A stretch of 14,364 nt of DNA from Verrucomicrobiales bacterium. GTDB lineage: Bacteria > Verrucomicrobiota > Verrucomicrobiia > Limisphaerales > UBA1100. Position numbers and translations under genes: made by a program. Below, in pieces: positions 6,172 to 13,033 of this stretch (the first letter of the stretch is position 1; every line of letters begins with the position of its first letter). The stretch is taken from assembly GCA_011523245.1 (NCBI GenBank), contig WTHG01000531.1, forward strand, positions 1 through 14,364, read 5' to 3'. A model generated the notes under the pieces. It did no database searches, was not told the DNA's origin, and was given only the letters and a program-made list of their open reading frames with translations.

Positions 6172-7140
6172 TTATTTACCGTCTTTATCAATCATAAAAT
6201 TGATTTTTTCCGAGTTCTCTTCGGCTTTTCGGCTCAATATTAAAAGGTTCTGGCTTAATTTTTTGCTCATTTCTTGGAGTTGTTTTTCCATTTGGATGAG
6301 TTCCTGTTTGATATCTGTATTCTCTGAAGCTTTTCTCTTACTGGCTTCGGCCAGTTCGGTTTCTTTTCGGGCGTCATCCATACCGGTGAGCATGACGCCG
6401 ACAAAAAGGTTCAAAACAATCATGGCCCCCGTGAGGATGAAGCTCACAAAGAAGACGCTGGCAAGCACTGGGTGGGCATTTGATGTGATCTCATTTCTGG
6501 CAATTCCGAGCTGTTCGAGGGCAGCGTAGGTGGTGGCGTCATAGCCATAATTGGCGCTGCCATACATGTTGATGTACATCAGATCCGTCCAGTCCTCCAA
6601 CGTTACCGCTCGAAATAAAGATAGCATAGATGTTTGTAAATTCCTGAAATGCAACGGATCGTTATCGCTAAAGAGGAACGTTGCCATGCAGCCGTAGATG
6701 TAAAAATGGAGTAATCCTAACAAAAATACGTATCCAATGGATGGAATGCTTTTGAGTACGGCATTGACTAGGACTTGGAGGCGGGGGATTGCGGAAACTA
6801 ATTTGAGGACGCGCAGGACGCGGGCTAGGCGGAGAACGGCGACAAATTGGCTGTTTTGGATAGGCAATAGGCAGATAGCGACGATGGAAAAATCAAAAAT
6901 GTTCCAAGGATCCTTGAAGTAATTCCATGGGGTTTTGCCTTCGGCGACTATTTTGATGACCACTTCCAGAACGAATATACCTAGAATGATACGGTCCAGC
7001 AGGGTAAGGAGATCGTGATGCTCGGCCTCGAAATCCTTATAGGTTTGCATGCCCACCACCACGCCGGCGAGTAGGATGACCCCGAGGATGAAGTTCTGGA
7101 AAGCCGGGGCTTTAGCAATACGTTGGCAGACTTTCACCAT
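6172..7140 (-). CDS. Voltage-gated-type cation channel (ion transport protein, bacterial Nav-like)
   Basis: A single six-helix ion-transport domain, 322 residues from ATG 7140. Approximate segments: S1 17-33, S2 47-66, S3 79-93, S4 101-126 with charges every third residue (R104, R107, R110, K113), S5 135-158, pore motif TLEDW (180-184), S6 214-241. The C-terminal ~75 residues are charged and heptad-like, a probable coiled coil for tetramer assembly as in bacterial sodium channels. TLEDW resembles the TLESW filter of NaChBac-type channels, so Na+ or Ca2+ selectivity is possible, but the next residues (TDLMY) differ. A ~30-residue linker between filter and S6 is longer than in NaChBac as I recall it. 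A TTG at 7182 would add 14 residues; ATG 7140 fits the family better, though neither has a clear Shine-Dalgarno. It follows the LRR gene and is convergent with mnmG. Confidence 0.82.
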   Translation of the reverse strand: MVKVCQRIAKAPAFQNFILGVILLAGVVVGMQTYKDFEAEHHDLLTLLDRIILGIFVLEVVIKIVAEGKTPWNYFKDPWNIFDFSIVAICLLPIQNSQFVAVLRLARVLRVLKLVSAIPRLQVLVNAVLKSIPSIGYVFLLGLLHFYIYGCMATFLFSDNDPLHFRNLQTSMLSLFRAVTLEDWTDLMYINMYGSANYGYDATTYAALEQLGIARNEITSNAHPVLASVFFVSFILTGAMIVLNLFVGVMLTGMDDARKETELAEASKRKASENTDIKQELIQMEKQLQEMSKKLSQNLLILSRKAEENSEKINFMIDKDGK

Positions 7141-7203
7141 AAGCGCAGGACCGAAAGATACGGAGCCGAGCGTGGTGGGCAATGGCGGGTTATTCTCAGC
7201 AGG

Positions 7204-7935
7204 CTAGGTGTTGACCGTGGTGTAAGGCATGGCTTCGATGAGCTTGGCCTTTACGTCATCTGAGATGAGATTGCCTTTGAGATTGAGAAATTTCAGGTGC
7301 TTGAAACCCTTGAGCCATTCGGCGGAGGCATCGGTGAGCCGGTTGTAATTCAGGGTCAGGCTCTGCAGATTTTTAAACGCAGCTAAATGGATGATGCCAT
7401 CATCGCGAATGCCGTTTTCGCCCAGATCTAAATTGGTGAGATGTGCCAGAGGCTTCAGGTATTCTAGCCCTACATGCGTGATATTGGTGCTGGAAAGATT
7501 CAGGGACTCGAGTCCGCGCAACTTGGCAATTTCTTTCAGCCCCAAATCCCCCACGCGCGTGGCCGACAGGGATAAGCGTTTCAGGGAATGCAGCTTGGCA
7601 ATGCGGGTCAGGGCGTCATCGCCCAGCTCAGTGATATCGAGAATCAATTCCCGCAAATGCTGGAGTCCCACGAGGCTGGGGGAGCCGGCATTGGTGATTG
7701 CACAGTCAGTGGCATCCAAGCTTTCCAACTGCGTCAACTTGCCGATTTCTTTGAAGCCGTCATTTCCCACCTTCACCGTGTATTTGATGAACAATAGCGT
7801 GATTTCGCCGCTGGCATTAGTCTCCACGCGGCGCGCAATGGACTTGATCGCCCAGTACACGTTGCCGTTATGGGCGTTAACAGCTTCTAACAAGGGATCT
7901 GGCGGCTCCTCCGATTGATCGGGTTGAGTGTGCAT
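7204..7935 (-). CDS. Leucine-rich-repeat protein
   Basis: A 243-residue protein. After ~75 non-repeat residues come about seven repeats of ~24 residues, for example LKRLSLSATRVGDLGLKEIA, LESLNLSSTNITHVGLEYL, LTNLDLGENGIRDDGIIHL and LQSLTLNYNRLTDASAEWL. This is the LxxLxLxxTxIxDxGLxxL type frequent in Planctomycetes and Verrucomicrobia. Such solenoids bind proteins; the partner is unknown. No signal peptide or membrane segment is seen, suggesting a cytosolic location. The start chosen is the ATG at 7935, preceded by GGAGG 4 nt upstream; a GTG at 7977 would add a 14-residue segment that looks non-native. It lies upstream of the channel gene on the same strand, possibly co-transcribed, but a functional link is only a guess. 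Confidence 0.8.
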   Translation of the reverse strand: MHTQPDQSEEPPDPLLEAVNAHNGNVYWAIKSIARRVETNASGEITLLFIKYTVKVGNDGFKEIGKLTQLESLDATDCAITNAGSPSLVGLQHLRELILDITELGDDALTRIAKLHSLKRLSLSATRVGDLGLKEIAKLRGLESLNLSSTNITHVGLEYLKPLAHLTNLDLGENGIRDDGIIHLAAFKNLQSLTLNYNRLTDASAEWLKGFKHLKFLNLKGNLISDDVKAKLIEAMPYTTVNT

Positions 7936-7986
7936 AAAACCTCCGACCAACCATAGGCAGCGACCTCGCGACTGCACAGGAAAAAG

Positions 7987-8394
7987 CTAGAAACTCCCAC
8001 TCTCAATCGGCCGGTAATCATCCGGCGGCAAGCCGGGCCTCAGATAAGCCTGCACCGTCATGGTATCCTCGGAGTTAAGCTGCACTTGGATGCTTGTGCG
8101 TTGGTACCAATTCGGATGGCCCTCCAGTCGATCAAGTTGTTGCAGGATAGGCGGCGAGACTTCCCACACTTCCCCATGAACCAACGTCGCCTCCTCCGTG
8201 TGCTTGGCGTGCAGGTAAAGATAGGGGATTTTCTCCGCCTCGGGTGCATAATAATCGATCCCAAGATAAAAGCCGTAACGCGTAACCGTCATCGCTTCCC
8301 CTAGAAATTCTGCTCCGGCCAGTAGGGCGTGATTACAAAACCCTCGTTTCAGAGTGCCGTAGACAAAAATCCGAGCTCGTGGCGCATCGTTCAT
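7987..8394 (-). CDS. Gamma-glutamylcyclotransferase (AIG2/GGCT-like) family protein
   Basis: 135 residues with the GGCT-like fold: YGTLKRG (12-18) forms the substrate-binding loop; GEVWEV (74-79) and LDRLEG (87-92) follow, with E91 at the position of the catalytic glutamate in GGCT enzymes. Members convert gamma-glutamyl-amino acids or gamma-glutamylamines to 5-oxoproline; the exact substrate is not predictable from sequence. The reading frame stays open upstream through tRNA-Tyr, but that extension (starting MGGYRSGQTGL) is a translated tRNA and not protein. ATG 8394 is the first sensible start. It begins 21 bp after the tRNA 3' end with no good promoter or Shine-Dalgarno in between, so it may be expressed from the tRNA-Tyr transcript. 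Confidence 0.8.
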   Translation of the reverse strand: MNDAPRARIFVYGTLKRGFCNHALLAGAEFLGEAMTVTRYGFYLGIDYYAPEAEKIPYLYLHAKHTEEATLVHGEVWEVSPPILQQLDRLEGHPNWYQRTSIQVQLNSEDTMTVQAYLRPGLPPDDYRPIESGSF

Positions 8395-8415
8395 TGAGGA
8401 AAGGGTAGAAGAAAA

Positions 8416-8500
8416 TGGTGGGAGGAACAGGATTCGAACCTGTGAAGGCATAGCCAACTGATTTACAGTCAGTCCCGTTTGACCGCTTCGGTATCCTCCC
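8416..8500 (-). tRNA. tRNA-Tyr(GTA)
   Basis: Minus strand begins GGGAGGATACCGAAGCGG and ends GGTTCGAATCC-TG-TTCCTCCCACCA. The acceptor stem GGGAGGA/TCCTCCC is perfect. The anticodon arm CTGA-CTGTAAA-TCAG gives anticodon GTA. A long variable arm (class II) and the T-loop TTCGAAT are present, and the CCA end is encoded. Length is 85 nt, as expected for tyrosine tRNA. Confidence 0.97.
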
Positions 8501-8515
8501 ACTCAAGGGCCGGCG

Positions 8516-8544
8516 AACCTAGACGAATCGCTGGATTGTGACAA
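8516..8544 (-). promoter_or_regulatory. Promoter of tRNA-Tyr
   Basis: Minus strand TTGTCA (8539-8544), 17-nt spacer, TAGGTT (8516-8521). Transcription would begin about 8 nt before the mature tRNA 5' end at 8500. Boxes and spacing are good for a sigma-70-type promoter. Confidence 0.6.
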
Positions 8545-8582
8545 CCTTGAAAATCCACTGCTGCTCTAACGCATCGCCTCGC

Positions 8583-8611
8583 TTGCCATTGCCGCCGCCT
8601 CGGCCTACCTT
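8583..8611 (+). promoter_or_regulatory. Probable promoter of ffh
   Basis: TTGCCA (8583-8588), 17-nt spacer, TACCTT (8606-8611). The ffh ATG follows after 8 nt without a Shine-Dalgarno sequence, which predicts a leaderless or nearly leaderless mRNA. Confidence 0.45.
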
Positions 8612-8619
8612 GCCCGCCC

Positions 8620-9975
8620 ATGTTTGATTCGCTGAGCAGCAAACTTCAGGGTGCATTTAAAAATCTGCGCGGGCTGGGCAAGATCTCGGAGGACAATATC
8701 TCCGAAGCCCTGCGTGAGGTGCGCATGGCATTGTTGGAGGCGGACGTAAACTTCAAGGTGGCTAAGGAATTCCTAGGCCGCGTGAAGGAGAAATCCCTTG
8801 GCGAAGAGGTGCTGGCTAGTGTCCAGCCAGGGCAGCAGATCGTGAAAATCATTCACGATGAACTGGTCACGCTGCTTGGCGATACCAACGCCAAGCTCGA
8901 GACCGGCGGCAATCCCACCTGCATCATGATGGTCGGCCTGCATGGCGCGGGTAAAACCACCTCCAGCGGCAAGCTCGCCAAGCTTATCAAAAAACAGGGC
9001 CGCCAACCGCTGCTCGTCGCGACGGATGTGTACCGGCCGGCGGCGATGGAGCAGCTGGAGACGCTCGGCCAACAGGTCGAGGTGCCCGTGCTCGCGCTAA
9101 AGGGCGAAAAGGATGTGCAGAAGATTGCCCGCGCCGCCATGGAGGAAGCCCGCGCGCAGGCCTGCAATGTTTTGATCTTTGATACCGCGGGCCGGTTGCA
9201 GATTGATCAGGGTCTCGTGCAGGAGCTGATCGATCTTAAGGGCTTGATAAAGCCGCAGGAAATTCTACTCGTACTCGATGCCGCCACCGGGCAGGAAGCG
9301 GTGAGTGTGGCCACGCACTTCGATGAGGCGCTGGGCATCACCGGTTCGATTTTAACCAAGCTTGATGGCGATGCCCGCGGTGGGGCTGCACTTTCGCTAA
9401 AGAGTGTGACTGGGCGCCCCATTAAATTCGTCGGTGTGGGTGAGAAACTTGATGAGTTTGAGGCGTTCCATCCTGAACGCATGGCTGGCCGCATTCTCGG
9501 CATGGGCGACGTGGTCAGCCTCGTGGAAAAAGCCTCCGAAGCCATTGAGGAAGACGAAGCCGCGCGCATGGAGGAGAAGCTGCGCAAAGGCGAATTCTCA
9601 CTGGAAGACTTCCTTGAGCAAATGCGCGCCATGAAAAAGCTCGGTCCTCTCGAGAATATTGTGGGCATGCTCCCTGGCGGCGATGCTGCGTTAAAGGATG
9701 CCGATCTCGACAAAGGTCAGGCCGAGCTGCGCCGCATGGAGGCGCTGATATGCGCCATGACTCCCAAAGAACGCAGGCAGCCCAAAATCCTCAACGCCAG
9801 CCGCCGGCGTCGCATCGCTAACGGAACTGGAGTGAAAGTGTCCGAATTAAATAGCATGCTCAATAAATTCTTCCAGATGCAGCAGATGATGAAAAAGATG
9901 GGCAAGATGCAAAAGATGATGGCCAAAATGGGCGGCGGCGGCCTGGGCGGTCTGGGTGGCCTGATGGGGCGCTAG
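8620..9975 (+). CDS. ffh: Signal recognition particle protein Ffh (SRP54)
   Basis: Ffh binds 4.5S/SRP RNA and the signal sequences of nascent membrane proteins and delivers ribosomes to FtsY; it is cytosolic and a GTPase. The 451-residue protein has the N domain (1-~95), then the G domain with the P-loop GLHGAGKTT (106-114), DTAGR (188-192), TKLDG (246-250), DARGGAAL (251-258) and GVGEK. The methionine-rich M domain runs from ~300, with SRRRRIANGTG binding the SRP RNA. The tail ends in Met/Lys/Gly repeats. The usual P-loop Gln (GLQGxGKTT) is His108 here, an unusual substitution since that Gln contacts nucleotide in known Ffh structures. It is a single gene, divergent from tRNA-Tyr. The start follows the family (MFDSLSSKLQ). 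Confidence 0.96.
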   Translation: MFDSLSSKLQGAFKNLRGLGKISEDNISEALREVRMALLEADVNFKVAKEFLGRVKEKSLGEEVLASVQPGQQIVKIIHDELVTLLGDTNAKLETGGNPTCIMMVGLHGAGKTTSSGKLAKLIKKQGRQPLLVATDVYRPAAMEQLETLGQQVEVPVLALKGEKDVQKIARAAMEEARAQACNVLIFDTAGRLQIDQGLVQELIDLKGLIKPQEILLVLDAATGQEAVSVATHFDEALGITGSILTKLDGDARGGAALSLKSVTGRPIKFVGVGEKLDEFEAFHPERMAGRILGMGDVVSLVEKASEAIEEDEAARMEEKLRKGEFSLEDFLEQMRAMKKLGPLENIVGMLPGGDAALKDADLDKGQAELRRMEALICAMTPKERRQPKILNASRRRRIANGTGVKVSELNSMLNKFFQMQQMMKKMGKMQKMMAKMGGGGLGGLGGLMGR

Positions 9976-9994
9976 AATTCGGAGGGTGAGTTCT

Positions 9995-10016
9995 GCCTCT
10001 ATGGAGGCTTCGCCTC
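9995..10016. terminator. Possible bidirectional hairpin between ffh and the DUF3108 gene
   Basis: GCCTC-TATG-GAGGC-TTC-GCCTC: the central GAGGC can pair with either flank, giving two alternative 5-bp hairpins. It sits in the 53-bp gap where two genes converge. There is no U-tract on either strand, so termination is only a guess from position. Confidence 0.3.
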
Positions 10017-10028
10017 GATTAGAAGGGC

Positions 10029-10880
10029 TTACTCCGGGCGTTGGTAATCGGCCAGGTCGGCGATGAAGGTGCCGTGTTTGACTTTAGTGCGGATACGCAA
10101 AGGGGCGCGATGGGAATCGTCACTGAGCCATATCTGAAGCTTGGCGTCTGGATCTTTTTGGAACACGCCGCGTAACTGCCCGAGGTCTGGCTCCACCAAG
10201 ATGGTTTTATAATTTTTATCGCCGATCAGGATCTCTTCCCGCCCGACGACCGTCACCTTGGATTGAAACGTCGCCTTGCCGTCGCACACGGCACTGTCGA
10301 ATTCACCTGGGCGGGCGAGGTCCAGTTCGCGAAATTTAAAGATAATGCTGAGCGGGTCAAATGTGCTCGGTTCGGTATCCACTACGCCATCCGGATTGCC
10401 GTTGAGCTGACGACGGCAACGTTGTTGTTGCGGATCAAATTGCAGCGTCACATTGCGCGAGGCCAAATCCTTTTGCACGGTGTGATATTCGAGCGAGTGG
10501 CTGAACTGCGAGTTGACAATTGAGCGGGCATCGTATTGCACTAACCCGCCGAGCGCGCCGCCTTGGAGTGTGAATTGCCAGGCCCTCGAGCCGTTGTGGT
10601 CAATCTGTTTCGCGGTAAATGTGACTTTACCGGCCGGCATTTTGAGAAAGCCTTTCTCCACGCGCACCTGATAATGCGCTACCTCGCCATCAGTAAAATG
10701 GCGCGGACGATACAAGTCGGTTGTCTCAGGAGCGGAGGGGTTGTTTTCCTCGCCTTCAAACCGCATACCGGGGCGGGGCTGCCGGTAATTGCTCTCGGTC
10801 TTGCCCAGCCACGCGAGCAGTAGCCAGAGGCTTAGCAGTCCGGCGAGACTGATAATGCCGATGAGCGCGGCGCGTTTCAC
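10029..10880 (-). CDS. DUF3108 domain-containing envelope protein
   Basis: A 283-residue protein with an N-terminal hydrophobic segment (about 6-24, IGIISLAGLLSLWLLLAWLG) that acts as membrane anchor or uncleaved signal. The rest looks exported: beta-rich, with GEVAHYQVRVEKGFLKMPAG near 65-84 and the C-terminal pattern QIWLSDDSHRAPLRIRTKVK, then HGTF. This matches DUF3108 as I remember it. Function is unknown; members are often encoded near cell-envelope or lipoprotein genes. The start is a GTG at 10880, 4 bp after the DAHP synthase stop, with GAGG just upstream inside the end of that gene, so it is the last gene of the lipoprotein-DAHPS-DUF3108 operon. It is convergent with ffh. Confidence 0.7.
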   Translation of the reverse strand: MKRAALIGIISLAGLLSLWLLLAWLGKTESNYRQPRPGMRFEGEENNPSAPETTDLYRPRHFTDGEVAHYQVRVEKGFLKMPAGKVTFTAKQIDHNGSRAWQFTLQGGALGGLVQYDARSIVNSQFSHSLEYHTVQKDLASRNVTLQFDPQQQRCRRQLNGNPDGVVDTEPSTFDPLSIIFKFRELDLARPGEFDSAVCDGKATFQSKVTVVGREEILIGDKNYKTILVEPDLGQLRGVFQKDPDAKLQIWLSDDSHRAPLRIRTKVKHGTFIADLADYQRPE

Positions 10881-10884
10881 GGCC

Positions 10885-12234
10885 TCAGGATGCCGTCAAC
10901 CGGTGGCCTTGTAAACGCTGGGTAATGCGGAGGGCCAGTTCGAGACTTTGGGCGTAATTTAGGCGTGGATCGCAGTAGGTTTCGTAACTGCGTGAGAGAT
11001 CGGCCACGGATAGTTCCTGCGGGCCGCCTGTGCATTCGGTGACGTCTTCGCCGGTGAGTTCAAAATGCACGCCTCCTAACCGGCTGTCGGCTGCTTCATG
11101 TGCGGCAAAGGCGCCCTCCAGTTCGGCGAGCACTGCGTCGTAATCGCGCGTCTTCAGGCCTGTGTCTGTACTCACCGTATTGCCATGCATGGGATCGCAC
11201 ACCCACGTCACGCTGCATCCGGCGGCCTGCACGGCCTGCACCAATGGCGGCAACGCCTCCGCCACACGGCTCGCCCCCAAACGCGTAATGACAGTGATGC
11301 GGCCGGGGCGGTTGGCCGGTTCGAGGGCAGTGATCAGCTCCACCAAATCCGTCGGCACCATGCTGGGGCCGGCCTTGATGCCGATGGGGTTTTCCAGTCC
11401 TCGAAAATATTCCACATGCGCGCCATCCAGCTGGCGGGTGCGGTCGCCGATCCATAAAAAATGTGCACCGAGATTATACCAGCACTCGCCCACCGGCTCA
11501 GTGAAGGCCGCCTCGTAATCGAGCAATAACCCCTCATGTGAGCAGAACAGCTCCACGGTCTTTAATGCCGCTGTGCCGCGAACGCCGGTGGATTCCACGA
11601 AATCAATGGCATCGCGAATGCGGTCCACGATATCCTCGTAAGCCGCGCGGTTGGCGCTGCTGCGCACGAACCCGAGATCCCAATGTTGCGGATGATGCAG
11701 ATCCGCGAAACCTCCATCCAACAGCGCCCTAACGTAATTCAGCGTGGCGGCGGAATTATGATAAGCGGTGATTAAACGCTCTGGATTCGCATCACGCACA
11801 TTTTTTTCAATACCGTTAACAATATCGCCCCGGTAACTCGGTAGTTTTTGACCATCTACGGTTTCGGTGTCGCTACTGCGTGGTTTGGCGTACTGGCCGG
11901 CCATGCGACCTACGCGGATGACTGGAATGCGTGCTCCCCACGTGAGCACGAGTGACATTTGTAATAGGATCTTGAGCTTTGCCTCGATGGCCGCTTTGCG
12001 GCAATCAACAAATCGCTCCGCGCAATCGCCGCCTTGAAGAAGAAATGCTTCGCCACGCGCAGCCTTGGCCAGATGTTTCCGCAATGTGTCGACTTCCCCG
12101 TGATTTACTAACGGCGGTAGCGCACGCACGGCTTCTAGCGCGGCGCCTAAGGCTGTCGGGTCGGCGTATCGCGGTTGTTGTACAATCGGTTTGTCGCGCC
12201 AAGAATCCGGCGTCCAATTGACGGCCGCGTCATT
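10885..12234 (-). CDS. 3-deoxy-7-phosphoheptulonate synthase, class II (DAHP synthase)
   Basis: Joins phosphoenolpyruvate and erythrose-4-phosphate, the first step of the shikimate pathway. It has 449 residues from GTG 12234. Class II signatures are WTPDSWRDKPIVQQPRY near the N-terminus, GGDCAER (69-75) with the metal-binding Cys72, RVGRMAGQYAKPRS (108-121), YHNSAATLNYV, SHEGLLLDYE, FLWIGDRTRQLDGAHVEYF, NPIGIKAGPS, TRLGA, DPMHGNT and HFELTGEDVTECTGG. This is the plant/actinobacterial type (AroG/AroH of Mycobacterium), not the E. coli class I type. The frame is open to a TTG at 12327, but GTG 12234 overlaps the stop of the preceding lipoprotein gene by 5 bp and gives the expected N-terminus. 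No Shine-Dalgarno is seen, so translation is probably coupled. Confidence 0.94.
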   Translation of the reverse strand, partial: NDAAVNWTPDSWRDKPIVQQPRYADPTALGAALEAVRALPPLVNHGEVDTLRKHLAKAARGEAFLLQGGDCAERFVDCRKAAIEAKLKILLQMSLVLTWGARIPVIRVGRMAGQYAKPRSSDTETVDGQKLPSYRGDIVNGIEKNVRDANPERLITAYHNSAATLNYVRALLDGGFADLHHPQHWDLGFVRSSANRAAYEDIVDRIRDAIDFVESTGVRGTAALKTVELFCSHEGLLLDYEAAFTEPVGECWYNLGAHFLWIGDRTRQLDGAHVEYFRGLENPIGIKAGPSMVPTDLVELITALEPANRPGRITVITRLGASRVAEALPPLVQAVQAAGCSVTWVCDPMHGNTVSTDTGLKTRDYDAVLAELEGAFAAHEAADSRLGGVHFELTGEDVTECTGGPQELSVADLSRSYETYCDPRLNYAQSLELALRITQRLQGHRLTAS

Positions 12235-12979
12235 CACCGGAGGGGACGGAAAACGGATCGAGCGCTTCGGGCTGGGTTTCGGGCTGCGGACCAATCGCAG
12301 CGTGGCGGATGACTTTGGGTTGGCCAACGATCAGCCAACCTTCATCCTGAAATTCAACACACTCAAAGGCGACGCCGGTTTCCAACTCTTTGCCGGCGGC
12401 TTGATAATGTAGTACGACCGTGCCGCCATTGAGGCCGGCTTGCAGGTAGTCGTTGGTGATCCGGGTGGTATCGATTTTACCTAGCTTGGCTTCTTCGGGA
12501 TTGAGGCCGGCTTCGGTGAGTGCGAGGACGAATTGCAGGTACTGTTGTTCCATGAACTGCCGACGCAGGTTGGGTAATTCGGCTTCTTGGGCCTGCCAAA
12601 ATTCGTCGGTGTTGGACTGCTTTATTTTGCCGATGAGGCTGTGCAGCGTGAAGTAACGGGCTTGTTCTTTTTCGGTGCGTTCTTCGCGAGGTTTCTTTTC
12701 GGCGGTGGCCAGTTCGGCCTCGTAGTTTTTGAGGGCCCGCGCGTTTCGGGCTTGGGCGATGACTTTCCAGTTGTTTAACCCGTGGCCCAGAATGGAGAGC
12801 ATCATCATATCTTCGGCATCATTGTCAGCGAGGGTTTGCTGGAATTCCTGGGCGAGATCCTTGGGCTCCCGCTTGGCTTTGGCGAGGCGTAGACCTGTCT
12901 TTTTAGGTGGGGGGGGCTGTTCCTTTTCGGGCGAGCAACCGAGAATTAATCCGAGAAATATGAGCCAAACATATCGCAC
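12230..12979 (-). CDS. Predicted lipoprotein of unknown function
   Basis: 249 residues from a GTG start. The N-terminus MRYVWLIFLGLILGC carries a lipobox (LILG-C15) followed by SPEKEQPPPPKK, so it should be a membrane-anchored lipoprotein. The body is rich in Glu, Lys, Gln and Ala, with long predicted helices around 40-150 (for example NYEAELATAEKKPREERTEK), then a more beta-like C-terminal part (GGTVVLHYQA, GWLIVGQPKV). I recognise no family. The proline linker is encoded by a run of eight G on the plus strand (12909-12916), a possible slippage site. It is the first gene of the operon with DAHP synthase and DUF3108. A promoter lies immediately upstream, the -10 box ending 6 nt before the GTG. 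Confidence 0.7.
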   Translation of the reverse strand: MRYVWLIFLGLILGCSPEKEQPPPPKKTGLRLAKAKREPKDLAQEFQQTLADNDAEDMMMLSILGHGLNNWKVIAQARNARALKNYEAELATAEKKPREERTEKEQARYFTLHSLIGKIKQSNTDEFWQAQEAELPNLRRQFMEQQYLQFVLALTEAGLNPEEAKLGKIDTTRITNDYLQAGLNGGTVVLHYQAAGKELETGVAFECVEFQDEGWLIVGQPKVIRHAAIGPQPETQPEALDPFSVPSGE

Positions 12980-12985
12980 GAGTCG

Positions 12986-13013
12986 AATGTAGCCCTGTGG
13001 AGGCTAGGCTCAA
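12986..13013 (-). promoter_or_regulatory. Possible promoter of the lipoprotein-DAHPS-DUF3108 operon
   Basis: Minus strand TTGAGC (13008-13013), 16-nt spacer, TACATT (12986-12991), then 6 nt to the GTG start. This predicts transcription starting at or next to the GTG. A G-run (13014-13020, plus strand) abuts the -35 box. Confidence 0.45.
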
Positions 13014-13033
13014 GGGGGGGTTATCGACAGGGG

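Noticed and set aside
8395..8502. N-terminal extension of the GGCT-like reading frame (MGGYRSGQTGL...)
   Set aside because: It is the tRNA-Tyr gene read as protein; the true start is ATG 8394.
9207..9713. 168-codon minus-strand frame opposite ffh
   Set aside because: Serine-rich low-complexity product typical of an antisense shadow of a conserved gene.
11096..11518. Several long frames on both strands inside the DAHP synthase gene
   Set aside because: Shadows produced by GC-rich coding DNA; the DAHP synthase frame has all the family motifs.
11930..11950. Inverted repeat CGTGCTC-CCCACGT-GAGCACG with CACGTG in the loop
   Set aside because: It lies inside conserved DAHP synthase coding sequence and does not fit parS; no sign of a regulatory role.
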